From assembly GCF_003259365.1 (NCBI RefSeq), contig NZ_QLLY01000024.1, positions 1 to 64,000 on the forward strand: a DNA stretch of 64,000 nucleotides, given 5' to 3'. Each line of letters opens with the position of its first letter. Position 1 is the stretch's first letter. Origin of the DNA: Streptomyces sp. PsTaAH-137 (GTDB taxonomy: Bacteria; Actinomycetota; Actinomycetes; Streptomycetales; Streptomycetaceae). The notes under the pieces were generated by a model. That model searched no databases, was not told the DNA's origin, and was given only the letters and a program-made list of their open reading frames with translations. Of the stretch, positions 35,489 to 43,147 are shown piece after piece. Both the position numbers and the translations under genes were made by a program.

Positions 35489-35875
35489 TCAGTGGCTGAG
35501 CAGCCAGCCGATGCGGTCGTAGGCGAGGAGCTGATAGGCGACCATGACCACAAAGAGCCAGCGGGCCGCGCGGCACAGGCCCGCAAGGTGAAGTGCGACC
35601 ACCGCGCCGAAGAACACCGTGACCTCGAGCAGCAGGCGCAGCGGCCCCGGTGTGCGGACGTCGCCGTTCTCACCTCGGGACGGGTCGTTCGGCACGGTGA
35701 ACGTGCCCCATGCCCAGCCCACGAGGACGGGCAGCGCGACGACCAGCAGCCAGCGCCACGGGGTGGGGGTCCTGCGCCAGGACCAGATGCCCACGCTGAC
35801 CACCGAGGTCACTTCCAGTAAGAAGCGGACGGCGAGCAGGGCGCCGTTGTCGGCGAGCGCCAGTGGATGGTTCAC
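35489..35875 (-). CDS. DUF2568 (YrdB-like) membrane protein
   Basis: A 128-residue inner-membrane protein with four hydrophobic helices (LLAVRFLLEVTSVVSVGIWS; WRWLLVVALPVLVGWAWGTF; LRLLLEVTVFFGAVVALHLA; WLFVVMVAYQLLAYDRIGWL). The helix-loop pattern with VPNDPSRGE matches DUF2568/YrdB. The start is a GTG following GGGGGCGG; the longer frame to 36094 is not family-like. Downstream of the TetR gene 36006-36650, same strand, 130 bp apart, so the two may be regulated together. Confidence 0.8.
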   Translation of the reverse strand: MNHPLALADNGALLAVRFLLEVTSVVSVGIWSWRRTPTPWRWLLVVALPVLVGWAWGTFTVPNDPSRGENGDVRTPGPLRLLLEVTVFFGAVVALHLAGLCRAARWLFVVMVAYQLLAYDRIGWLLSH

Positions 35876-36005
35876 CGGGCCGCCCCCACTTGTGGCGCTT
35901 CGGTCGCACTCCTGGTCCTCTGTCCGATCTCCCGGGGGACGGATTGCGCCGGCGCCCCGAGTAACGCGGCCGGCACCGAAGACGCAACAGCAGGGCAGGA
36001 CATGA

Positions 36006-36650
36006 TCAGTTCCTCTCTGGGCGACGGGTGACGCCGGATCCGGCGAGTACGTGGCCGACCAGCTCCTCGACATAGTCGGAGCCGATCGGCGCACCGGTGA
36101 TCAGGAGCCGGTAGTAGAGGGCACCGGCCAGTTGATCGAAGAGCACTTCGGACGACGTGTCCGGGGCCAGAGCCCCGCGCTCACGGGCACGGTCGAGCAG
36201 TGCCAGCGGCAGGGTGTTGCGCCGGGCGAAGAGATTGCGTACGGCGTCGCCCACATCGGGGTGCCGGGCGGCGGCCGCGACCAGTTCGGCGACGACTCCG
36301 GCCGATCGGTCCTCCTTACCCGTGGCGTCCCTGCCGACCCGGCGCATCCGGTCGAGTCCAGTCGCGATGGCGGTGAGATAGACGCTCAGGTCACACCTGA
36401 TGTCGCCGGTGTCGGCGACCGCCACCTCGTCCTGGATCTTGGCGACGAGAGCGACGAGCAGATGGTCCTTGGTGGGCCACCGCCGGTAGATCGTGGTCTT
36501 GGCCACCGCGGCGCGGGCTGCCACCTCGTCGATGGCGAACCGGTCGTAGCCGCGTTCCACCAGCAGTTCGTGAGCTGCTTTGAGGATCCGCCCGTCGGCG
36601 TCCTCGCTGCGGGGACGGCCTCGGCGCATGGGAGCTGTCACGGGCGTCAC
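36006..36650 (-). CDS. TetR-family regulator
   Basis: A 214-residue TetR regulator. The DNA-binding region includes ILKAAHELLVERGYDRFAID and AVAKTTIYRRWPTKDHLLVA, a version typical of the TetR_C_16/YfiR-like group with the recognition helix TTIYRRWP. The rest is a helical sensor domain. Start GTG at 36650 preceded by GAGGA; ATG at 36629 is an alternative. An ACGAC-ggt-GTCGT palindrome lies 46 bp upstream of its start, suggesting autoregulation. The DUF2568 gene follows on the same strand and is a likely target. Confidence 0.88.
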   Translation of the reverse strand: MTPVTAPMRRGRPRSEDADGRILKAAHELLVERGYDRFAIDEVAARAAVAKTTIYRRWPTKDHLLVALVAKIQDEVAVADTGDIRCDLSVYLTAIATGLDRMRRVGRDATGKEDRSAGVVAELVAAAARHPDVGDAVRNLFARRNTLPLALLDRARERGALAPDTSSEVLFDQLAGALYYRLLITGAPIGSDYVEELVGHVLAGSGVTRRPERN

Positions 36651-36965
36651 TCATCCTCTCCTGATGCCGGTCCGTCGGTCGCCCGCATTTTCGATACGAC
36701 GGTGTCGTTATTGACAGTAGAGAGCGACACCCCTTTACGCAACGGCCGTATCGAAATTGATGGATGTCCGGCGGACGAACTCCCGACGGTGTCGCCGACC
36801 AACTTCAGCGCCCGGCCGGCGCTGCCGGCAGGGAGCGCTCTGGCGAACCGACACAGCAGACCCGCTCTCACTCAAGCCTTGAACTGCTCATGGAAGTTGG
36901 CCTCAGGGGCGGCTGGGGGAGCCCTCCGGGGCCGCTCGCGGACGTCGCCATTAGGCTCCAGCGCC
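36651..36965. other. Intergenic region, 315 bp
   Basis: Divergent spacer between the TetR gene and the DUF2199 gene. Contains a palindrome (36696-36708) and outer inverted arms TTCGATACG / CGTATCGAA at 36690-36698 and 36747-36755. No gene supported. Confidence 0.45.
36696..36708. promoter_or_regulatory. Probable TetR operator
   Basis: ACGAC-ggt-GTCGT is a perfect inverted repeat with a three-base spacer, flanked by AT and by an AT-rich TTATTGACAGT stretch. It is 46 bp from the TetR start at 36650. Similar ATACGAC-type repeats are bound by TetR proteins. The outer 9-bp arms (36690-36698 and 36747-36755) could add a second site. Confidence 0.6.
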
Positions 36966-37484
36966 ATGACCAGCGATTTCGGTTTCACCTGCTCGTGCTG
37001 CGGAGCCCACCACCCGGAGCTGCCGATGAACTACACGTCCGACGCTCCAGTCGTGTGGGATCAGGCCTTCGCCGATGCCGACGACTGCCTGCTGTCCGCG
37101 GACCAGTGCGTGGTCCGCGGACGGCACTACTTCGTCAAGGGCATGATCGAGATACCGGTCATCGACAGCGAGGGGGTGTTCTCCTGGGGCGTTTGGGTCT
37201 CGCTCAGCCGCGAGAGCTTCTCCAGGGCTGCTGACCTGTGGGACACCCCCGGCCGTGAGGCTGAGCAGCCGTACTTCGGCTGGCTCACCACTGACCTGTC
37301 CCTCTATCCGACCACTCTCAATCTGAAGACGCACGTGCACACCCGTCCGGTCGGTGAGCGTCCCTTCGTCGAGTTGGAGCCCACCGACCACCCCCTCGCC
37401 GTCGAGCAGCGCACAGGGATCACCCTGGACCGCGTGCGGGAGATCGCTACGGCTGTGCTCCACCCCAGCACGCGCGAGACGTAG
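36966..37484 (+). CDS. DUF2199 family protein
   Basis: A 172-residue soluble protein that begins with a cysteine cluster typical of DUF2199: FTCSCCGAHHPELPMNYTS, likely a zinc-binding ribbon. Later blocks are CVVRGRHYFVKGMIEIPVID, FSWGVWVSLSRESF, YFGWLTTDLSLYPTTLNLKT and HPLAVEQRTGIT. Function unknown. ATG start at 36966; a longer in-frame reading to 36051 is antisense to the TetR gene and is not coding. Confidence 0.88.
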   Translation: MTSDFGFTCSCCGAHHPELPMNYTSDAPVVWDQAFADADDCLLSADQCVVRGRHYFVKGMIEIPVIDSEGVFSWGVWVSLSRESFSRAADLWDTPGREAEQPYFGWLTTDLSLYPTTLNLKTHVHTRPVGERPFVELEPTDHPLAVEQRTGITLDRVREIATAVLHPSTRET

Positions 37485-37628
37485 TGACGGCGGACGAGCC
37501 GACAGGGAGCTCCGTGGTGGGTGCCTCGCGGAAACCGCTTAGCTGAGCACCTACTTGATTACAGTGAGCGCGGCGAGTGGGTTCGCCCGTAAGCCGCAGT
37601 GCGGGATCTCGGACGTCGCGCGACGGTG

Positions 37629-37652
37629 CGACACCTGCCCGGACAGGTGTCG
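37629..37652. repeat. 9-bp inverted repeat upstream of a hypothetical gene
   Basis: CGACACCTG (37629-37637) and CAGGTGTCG (37644-37652) are exactly complementary, with a six-base loop CCCGGA. The repeat ends 24 bp before the ATG at 37676, so it is either an operator or a hairpin in the 5' leader. Confidence 0.6.
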
Positions 37653-37675
37653 TATCCCGCTCGTATGCTCGCTCG

Positions 37676-38194
37676 ATGACCTCTTACGAAGGCACCCACC
37701 CCACCGTTCTCGTCCGGGTCGGTGACCAGCATGCGCAGATCGATGAGCAGCTCGCACCCACGATCCAGGCGATCTGGGAATACGGGTTCGACACCTTCAC
37801 CTGCTGTCAGGACGTGGGTGAGAGCAACGCGAGCTGGCCGGAGAAGCTGCCGCACATGGCGGAGTGGGTGGAGTCCAGGCGAGGCTGGATACTCATCGAT
37901 TTCCCGGCCGACAGCGGCCTCGCCTTCCTCTCGGCCGTGGCCAATGCCGGCCCGCGGGACGCGTTCTACGTCCGGATGACGCACTGGGCGGCTCCCGACG
38001 CGTGGGACGTGAAGATCAAGCCGATGGACGTGGCGATGTTCAAGGAGGAGTTGCCATCGCGGTTTCATCTCCAACTGCTCCAGGTTTGTTTCCCGGCCTA
38101 TGATCTGCCGGAACTGACTCGGCGCCTCCGTGAACACGCCGCAGGGCGCTCGGTACCGCCCGCCCCCACCGACTGGACCTCCGTCGGCCGCTAG
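37676..38194 (+). CDS. Conserved hypothetical protein with CC motif
   Basis: A 172-residue soluble protein. Sequence blocks: PTVLVRVGDQHAQIDEQLAP, GFDTFTCCQDVGESNASWPE, HMAEWVESRRGWILIDFPAD and FPAYDLPELTRRLREHAAGR. The paired cysteines in FTCCQDVGE are a conserved-looking feature of a Streptomyces family whose function I do not know. ATG start preceded by a strong inverted repeat. Good codon bias; no membrane segment. Confidence 0.68.
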   Translation: MTSYEGTHPTVLVRVGDQHAQIDEQLAPTIQAIWEYGFDTFTCCQDVGESNASWPEKLPHMAEWVESRRGWILIDFPADSGLAFLSAVANAGPRDAFYVRMTHWAAPDAWDVKIKPMDVAMFKEELPSRFHLQLLQVCFPAYDLPELTRRLREHAAGRSVPPAPTDWTSVGR

Positions 38195-38266
38195 GGCATC
38201 CCCGGTGCGCTTCTGAAGCACGTCAATTGGCCCCTGCGCGAGAACGAGGCCCGGCGGTGGTCCGGA

Positions 38267-39274
38267 CTACCGGGAGCCCGCCACAGGCTGCGGCTTGTAG
38301 GGCTCCTCCAGGTAGGCGGTCTCGTGCGGCTTGTAGGGCTCCTCCAGGTAGGTGGCCTCGTCCTCGTCGAGTTCGACGTCCACCGCGGCGACGGCGTCGG
38401 TGAGCTGGGCCGGCTTGGTGACCCCCACGATGGGCGAGGTCACCATCGGGTGACGCATGACCCAGGCCAGGGCGACCTGGGCCGGGTACAGACCCCGCTT
38501 GCCCGCGATTTCATGGACGCGCTCGGCCACCGCATGGTCCTCGTCGCGATAAAGGATCTTGCCGCCCGCGTCGGTCTCGGCGCGCGCCGTGGCGGTGCCC
38601 CGGGCCCGCGTCAGCCTGCCCCGCGCCAGCGGGCTCCACGGGATCACGCCGATGCCCTGGTCGGCGCAGAGCGGGAGCATCTCCCGTTCTGCTTCCCGGT
38701 GGATGAGGTTGTAGTGGTCCTGCATCGACACGAACCGGGTCCAGCCGTTCAGGTCGGCGAGGTACAGGGCTTTGGCGAACTGCCAGGCGTACATGGAAGA
38801 GGCCCCGATGTAGCGGACCTTCCCGGACCTGACCGCGTCGTGCAGCGCCTCGAGGGTTTCCTCGATCGGGGTGTCGTAGTCCCAGCGGTGGATTTGGTAC
38901 AGGTCGATGTAATCGGTTCCCAGCCGCTTCAGGGAGGCGTCGAGCTCGGCGAAGATCGCCTTGCGGGACAGCCCGGCTCCGTTCGGGCCGGGTCGCATCC
39001 GCATCCAGACCTTGGTGGAGAGAACGACCTCCTCGCGCCGGGTGAAGTCCTTGACCGCCTGGCCGACGATCTCCTCGCTGCTTCCGGCGCTGTACCCATT
39101 GGCCGTGTCGAGGAAGTTGACGCCGCACTCGAGGGCCTGCTTGATGATGTCCCGGCTGGCGTCCGCGCCCAGCGACCATGGCTCGCCCCCCCGGTCCGGT
39201 TCGCCGAAGCTCATACAGCCGAGGGCGATGGCGGAGACTTCCAGCCCGGTCGTTCCGAGTTTGATGTATCGCAT
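38267..39274 (-). CDS. Aldo/keto reductase
   Basis: A 335-residue NADPH-dependent TIM-barrel reductase. Catalytic tetrad: D56 and Y61 (FLDTANGYSAG), K88 (LSTKVW) and H129 (LYQIHRWD). Later family blocks are YIGASSMYAWQFAKAL, VIPWSPLARGRLTR, and PIVGVTKPAQL. Belongs to the group of YajO/Tas-like reductases that reduce aldehydes and keto compounds. The C-terminus carries a tandem duplication (ATYLEEPYKPHE then TAYLEEPYKPQP), caused by a 36-bp repeat. ATG start at 39274. It faces the hypothetical gene 37676-38194 convergently. Confidence 0.94.
   Translation of the reverse strand: MRYIKLGTTGLEVSAIALGCMSFGEPDRGGEPWSLGADASRDIIKQALECGVNFLDTANGYSAGSSEEIVGQAVKDFTRREEVVLSTKVWMRMRPGPNGAGLSRKAIFAELDASLKRLGTDYIDLYQIHRWDYDTPIEETLEALHDAVRSGKVRYIGASSMYAWQFAKALYLADLNGWTRFVSMQDHYNLIHREAEREMLPLCADQGIGVIPWSPLARGRLTRARGTATARAETDAGGKILYRDEDHAVAERVHEIAGKRGLYPAQVALAWVMRHPMVTSPIVGVTKPAQLTDAVAAVDVELDEDEATYLEEPYKPHETAYLEEPYKPQPVAGSR
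38291..38362. repeat. 36-bp tandem duplication inside the aldo/keto reductase gene
   Basis: The units 38291-38326 and 38327-38362 share their first 26 bases exactly and are nearly alike in the rest. The event is in frame and adds 12 residues at the protein C-terminus (TYLEEPYKP repeated), which is usually a single cofactor-side segment in relatives. Confidence 0.85.
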
Positions 39275-39862
39275 GCCGCCGAACCTAGGAGTTCGAGTGC
39301 GCTCTCACGCAAATGCGTCTCGGTCCGGAATTCGGAGGCGTATCGCATGGGGGCTGCACAGCCCCCCCGATGGCAGATCGCCCTCGCGGGTCAGTCGCCA
39401 CGACCAATCATTGCGCGATCACAGTACGAGTCGCCTCATCGAGAACTCGTCACGAGGCACCGCTGCTCGTAGGTGAAGACGTCGTAGACGAGCCGCTCGG
39501 ACATCCTGGGCGTCTTCCGGCGGATCAGGGTGACCGGCCGCTGACGTCTGGCCTTGCAGGTCTAAGTCGGAGAGCCGTACTGGCATTGGGGGAGCAGCCC
39601 ATCGCCGGCGAGGTCTCGCCTGCTCCCGCCTCAGCGCCGCGTTGCTGCCTCGGCCGTTGCCGCTGATGGAAGAAATCGGCTGGTGGGAGCGCCTCCTGCC
39701 CGACGCCGCTCAGGATCTCCATGCCCCCGTACGGCGTATCGCGGACATATCGCCTTCGGTGTCTCGGCATCCATACATCCAGCGTCAGCGCTCTTTCAGT
39801 CAACTGTTCATGCAGCCCGGATCGGCTTCGTGGCCGCACAACGCTTAAGTAGGTAGAGACTC
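39275..39862. other. Intergenic region, 588 bp, with a trace of a lost gene
   Basis: Divergent spacer between the aldo/keto reductase and the DUF389 gene. A minus-strand stretch at 39436-39561 (ending LVYDVFTYEQRCLVTSSR) has very strong GC3 bias but is bounded by a stop and has no start except an internal ATG; it is likely the tail of a lost gene. No operator was identified. Confidence 0.4.
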
Positions 39863-40882
39863 ATGGCATCTGTCGATGCACGCACGGTCCACCGGATGAC
39901 CGAGACGCTGTTCATCGAACGGGACTTCCGAAGCCCGAGTTCCACTCGCTTTTGGGGGTTGCTCGTCCTGGCCGCCGTGATCGCGGGAGCCGGTGTGGTG
40001 GGCGACTCCACAGCGACCGTCATCGGGGCCATGATCGTCGCCCCGCTGATGACACCGATCCTGGGTAGTGCGCTGGCTCTCGTGCTCGCCGATCGCGCGC
40101 AGGTGATGCGGTGCGCGCTGCTCGTGCTCGGCGGTGCGCTGGCGGTGGTGGCGATCGGCATGCTGCTCGGCTGGATCGCCGCGCCACCGGACGCCTTCGC
40201 GTCCAACAGCCAGGTCTCCGCCCGCATCAGCCCCCGCCTGATCGACCTGCTCGCAGCCTTGGCGACGGGCACGGTGGGCGCGTTCGCGCTGGTCCGCGCC
40301 GATATCTCGGACACCCTGCCGGGCGTGGCCATCGCCATCTCGCTGGTGCCTCCGCTCGCCGTCACCGGACTGCTCATCACAGTGGGCCGGTACCACGACG
40401 CGAGTGAGTCGGCGCTGCTGTTCGCGACCAACGTGGCCGCCATCGTGGCCACGGGCACCATCGTGTTCCTGGTCTACGGCATCCGGGCTGCGGCCCAGGA
40501 GTCCGGACACACTGTGGGGGAGTTCCACGGGCGCACGCTGGTGGCCGTCGCCGTGGTCGTGCTGCTGATCGCCGTGCCGCTCACCACCGGAACGATCTCC
40601 GTAGCGCGGGACCGCGCCCTGGCCGCAAACGCCCGCCCGGTCGCCGAGAAGTGGGCCTCGGCCGGCAAGTGGCAGATCGCCTCGGTCGAGGCCCGCAGCG
40701 GCGTCGTCGTCATCGGCGTACTCGGCCTGCCGCCCCAGCCCGCCCCGACCGCGCTGCGCGCCGCGCTCGACACGAACGGCATGCGCGACGCCGACCTCGA
40801 ACTCCACCTCGTGGGCGGCCGCACGCACTGGTGCCCGGCGGACACGGACACCTGCACCGTGCGCGACTCCACCGTGAACTGA
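39863..40882 (+). CDS. DUF389 membrane protein
   Basis: A 339-residue polytopic inner-membrane protein of the DUF389 family (TIGR00341-like). The N-terminal part shows the family pattern STRFWGLLVLAAVIAGAGVV and DSTATVIGAMIVAPLMTPIL; several helices follow (LIDLLAALATGTVGAFALVR, LPGVAIAISLVPPLAVTGLL). The C-terminal 90 residues are soluble and would lie on one side of the membrane. Function is unknown, though family members are widespread and suspected to be transporters. ATG start at 39863 with GGTAG upstream. Confidence 0.88.
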   Translation: MASVDARTVHRMTETLFIERDFRSPSSTRFWGLLVLAAVIAGAGVVGDSTATVIGAMIVAPLMTPILGSALALVLADRAQVMRCALLVLGGALAVVAIGMLLGWIAAPPDAFASNSQVSARISPRLIDLLAALATGTVGAFALVRADISDTLPGVAIAISLVPPLAVTGLLITVGRYHDASESALLFATNVAAIVATGTIVFLVYGIRAAAQESGHTVGEFHGRTLVAVAVVVLLIAVPLTTGTISVARDRALAANARPVAEKWASAGKWQIASVEARSGVVVIGVLGLPPQPAPTALRAALDTNGMRDADLELHLVGGRTHWCPADTDTCTVRDSTVN

Positions 40883-40896
40883 CGGTGCGTCGCGCG

Positions 40897-41229
40897 TCAG
40901 CTGCCGAGAATTCGGCGCTTTTCGGCAGTGAACTCCTCGTCCGTCAAAAGTCCTTGCGCCTTCAGGTCCGCCAGCGCGGTGAGCTGGGAAACCCGGTCCA
41001 CGGCGGGGGCGGCTGCGTCCGGTGCAGGTGCGGGCCCGGCCGCCTGGGCCTGCGCCGCCCCTTGGTCCATCCACGCCTGTTGCTGGGCCTGTGCGTCCGC
41101 GGCGTGGCGGTAATCGCGCTCGGCCATGCCGCGGTTGACGCGATTGGACACGGCCGAAGCGGTGCCGGAGATCACCGCCGTGCGGGCGATCGTGCCCAAG
41201 AGGCCGGGCCGGCCGAAGCGCTGGGGCAT
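40897..41229 (-). CDS. SHOCT-domain protein
   Basis: A 110-residue protein with a basic, glycine/alanine-rich start (RFGRPGLLGTIARTAVISGT), a glutamine/alanine-rich linker (AQAQQQAWMDQGAAQAQAAG) and a C-terminal SHOCT domain of about 30 residues (LTALADLKAQGLLTDEEFTA). SHOCT is a short helix pair thought to mediate oligomerisation or peptide contacts. The ATG at 41229 follows GGGAGAA. A related SHOCT domain ends the protein at 42134-42550, two genes away. It converges on the DUF389 gene, with 14 bp between stops. Confidence 0.85.
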   Translation of the reverse strand: MPQRFGRPGLLGTIARTAVISGTASAVSNRVNRGMAERDYRHAADAQAQQQAWMDQGAAQAQAAGPAPAPDAAAPAVDRVSQLTALADLKAQGLLTDEEFTAEKRRILGS

Positions 41230-41272
41230 GTCGATTCTCCCTGAACTCGGATGTCTGTTGATCGGCTGGGCA

Positions 41273-41713
41273 TCATGGGGCGTCGAGCGCCGCCACGGCC
41301 CGCATGACGACGTCTCGCGGAATGTGCTCCAGGGCCACCAGTTCACCGTTGGAAGCGTCAATTGCCGCCGCGAGCCGCGCAGCCCAACTGTTCTCCCAGG
41401 CCACGACCAGAGCCGAGGAGGCTGCCGGCAGGCTGGTCGCGACCGAGCGCAGGTCCTCGTCGCTGAGCAGATCGAACTGCACATCGGTGACCTGGTCGAA
41501 CTCCTGCGCCACTTCCGCGTCGCCCAGCTCCACGATGGCGACGGAGCCGTCCTCGGCCTTGCGGATGAAGCTCAGATCGAGAATGCGTACGGCGCCGTCC
41601 TGCTGTAGTTGCCGCAGAGCGGGGGCGACGTCGCCGTTGAAGCGATTGCCCTCAAAGGTGATCACGGCGACGTCGACGGGTCCGACACGATCAGCGTTCA
41701 GGCCAGCAGGCAC
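41273..41713 (-). CDS. DUF6325 family protein
   Basis: A 146-residue soluble protein of a family common next to SHOCT proteins in actinobacteria. Blocks: VGPVDVAVITFEGNRFNGDV, APALRQLQQDGAVRILDLSF, IRKAEDGSVAIVELGD and SALVVAWENSWAARLAAAID. The family may modulate membrane or stress proteins, but its function is not known. Start GTG at 41713 chosen because the usual family start is close to GPVDV; the frame runs to 41860. Upstream of the SHOCT gene on the same strand, 43 bp apart, so probably an operon. Confidence 0.82.
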   Translation of the reverse strand: MPAGLNADRVGPVDVAVITFEGNRFNGDVAPALRQLQQDGAVRILDLSFIRKAEDGSVAIVELGDAEVAQEFDQVTDVQFDLLSDEDLRSVATSLPAASSALVVAWENSWAARLAAAIDASNGELVALEHIPRDVVMRAVAALDAP

Positions 41714-42133
41714 GAGCGGGGCCACCTTCCCTGACAAGCGAATATGGACAATTGCGAGCATAAGGTCTTGAACATTTGGAGCGCGAACCCAGGCGAGAGG
41801 TTCCCGTGAGCCGAAGCGCAGGCGAAGTCGACCCCACCGCAGTCGGCCTCGAATCGGCACGACCTGCCTCAGCGGACCGTCCGGTCTCCGCTGGGTGCGC
41901 TGATGTGGAACGCGGCAGAAATCCTCGCCGTCGTACCCTGAGGCACACCTGCTCGACGCCCTTCTTGCTGGGCTGTCAACGCCCTCGCCTCGATCACCGC
42001 CCGGACTGTAGGCGTGCTGGGACCTTCCACGTCATTCCTCAACCAGGCACCTGCCCTGCCTCCGAAATGCGCATACAGCACTAAAGGGGTGATACTCGCC
42101 GGACCACCGGACTCTGCGGAGGAGAAACGCGAC
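41714..42133. other. Divergent intergenic region, 420 bp
   Basis: Lies between the DUF6325-SHOCT pair and the PLDc_N-SHOCT gene and should carry promoters in both directions. No clear palindrome or gene. Confidence 0.35.
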
Positions 42134-42550
42134 ATGGACGACTACCCGTTGCTCGACCTCTTCCTGACGATGCTGTTCTTCTTCCTCTGGGTCATGTGGC
42201 TGTTCCTGCTCTTCCGCGTCGTCATGGACATCTTCCGGGACGGCGACCTCAGCGGCTGGGGGAAAGCCGGCTGGCTGATCTTCTGCATCGTGCTGCCCTA
42301 CATCGGCGTACTCGTCTATGTCATCGCCCGTGGACGCGGCATGGGGCAGCGGGACGTCAAGCAGGCCAGGGACGCCGAAGCCGCGTTCAAGGACTACATC
42401 CGCAAGACGGCCGCCGAGGATGAGACCACCACCGGATCGGGCAGATCGTCCGGCGGCACCGGCGACCTCGCCCGCCTCGCCGAGCTGCACGACTCAGGCA
42501 AGCTCACCGACGAAGAGTTCGCCCAGGCCAAGACCAAATTGCTCACCTGA
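42134..42550 (+). CDS. PLDc_N/SHOCT membrane protein
   Basis: A 138-residue protein. Two helices (FLTMLFFFLWVMWLFLLFRV and AGWLIFCIVLPYIGVLVYVI) separated by a short acidic loop DIFRDGDLSGW form the phospholipase D-nuclease N-terminal-type domain, followed by a soluble linker and a SHOCT domain (LARLAELHDSGKLTDEEFAQ). This is a frequent Streptomyces arrangement of unknown function, perhaps a stress-related envelope protein. ATG at 42134. The next gene (42571) follows after 20 bp, probably in one operon. Confidence 0.88.
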   Translation: MDDYPLLDLFLTMLFFFLWVMWLFLLFRVVMDIFRDGDLSGWGKAGWLIFCIVLPYIGVLVYVIARGRGMGQRDVKQARDAEAAFKDYIRKTAAEDETTTGSGRSSGGTGDLARLAELHDSGKLTDEEFAQAKTKLLT

Positions 42551-42570
42551 TCTCCGAAGGGCAGCCCCAC

Positions 42571-43083
42571 GTGGATTCCCCGAACGGCCCCTACGGCCCC
42601 TACGGACCCTCGAACTCGTCGTACCGAGTCCCGCAGCCCGCTACAGAGCAGGTTCCGCCCACCCAGCCTCGCCTGGACGCAGGCCGCCTGTGGGCGGGCG
42701 GCGTGATGACGGCAGTCGTGGCCGCGCTCACCGCGATCGTCGCGCTGCTCCTCGTACGAGGAGTGCTCGGGATCGCGGTCTTCGCACCCGAGGGTGACGG
42801 CGCCATGGGCAACGCCACGACAGGGGCCCTGGCAGGCAGTGCCGCACTCGCTGCGCTCGCTGCTACGGGCCTGCTGCACCTGCTCATGGCGGCCACGCCA
42901 CGGCCGGACCGGTTCTTCAGCTGGATTCTGACGCTCGCCACCGCGGTGATGGTGCTGCTGCCGTTCACGACTACCGCCTCACTTTCGGCGAAGTGCGGTA
43001 CCGCGGCGGTCTATCTGCTCATCGGCGTAGCCATCGGGACCCTGCTGTCCTCAGTCGCCCGCAGCGCGATGCGCCGAGCGTGA
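42571..43083 (+). CDS. DUF6069-like membrane protein
   Basis: A 170-residue protein with a proline/tyrosine-rich N-terminal tail (GPYGPYGPSNSSYRVPQPA), then four hydrophobic helices (GVMTAVVAALTAIVALLLVR, LAGSAALAALAATGLLHLL, WILTLATAVMVLLPFTTTA, AAVYLLIGVAIGTLLSSVAR). The pattern matches the DUF6069 group. The GTG start follows the previous stop by 20 bp, so it is cotranscribed with the PLDc_N-SHOCT gene. Function unknown. Confidence 0.78.
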   Translation: MDSPNGPYGPYGPSNSSYRVPQPATEQVPPTQPRLDAGRLWAGGVMTAVVAALTAIVALLLVRGVLGIAVFAPEGDGAMGNATTGALAGSAALAALAATGLLHLLMAATPRPDRFFSWILTLATAVMVLLPFTTTASLSAKCGTAAVYLLIGVAIGTLLSSVARSAMRRA

Positions 43084-43147
43084 AGCGCAACGGCGGGCAC
43101 AGGGCCCTTACGCGTCGGGCGGTGTGCCGCGCGCCGCGACCGTCCTT

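Noticed and set aside
38291..38362. CRISPR-like or satellite repeat
   Set aside because: Only two adjacent copies with no spacers, inside a coding frame; a simple tandem duplication explains it.
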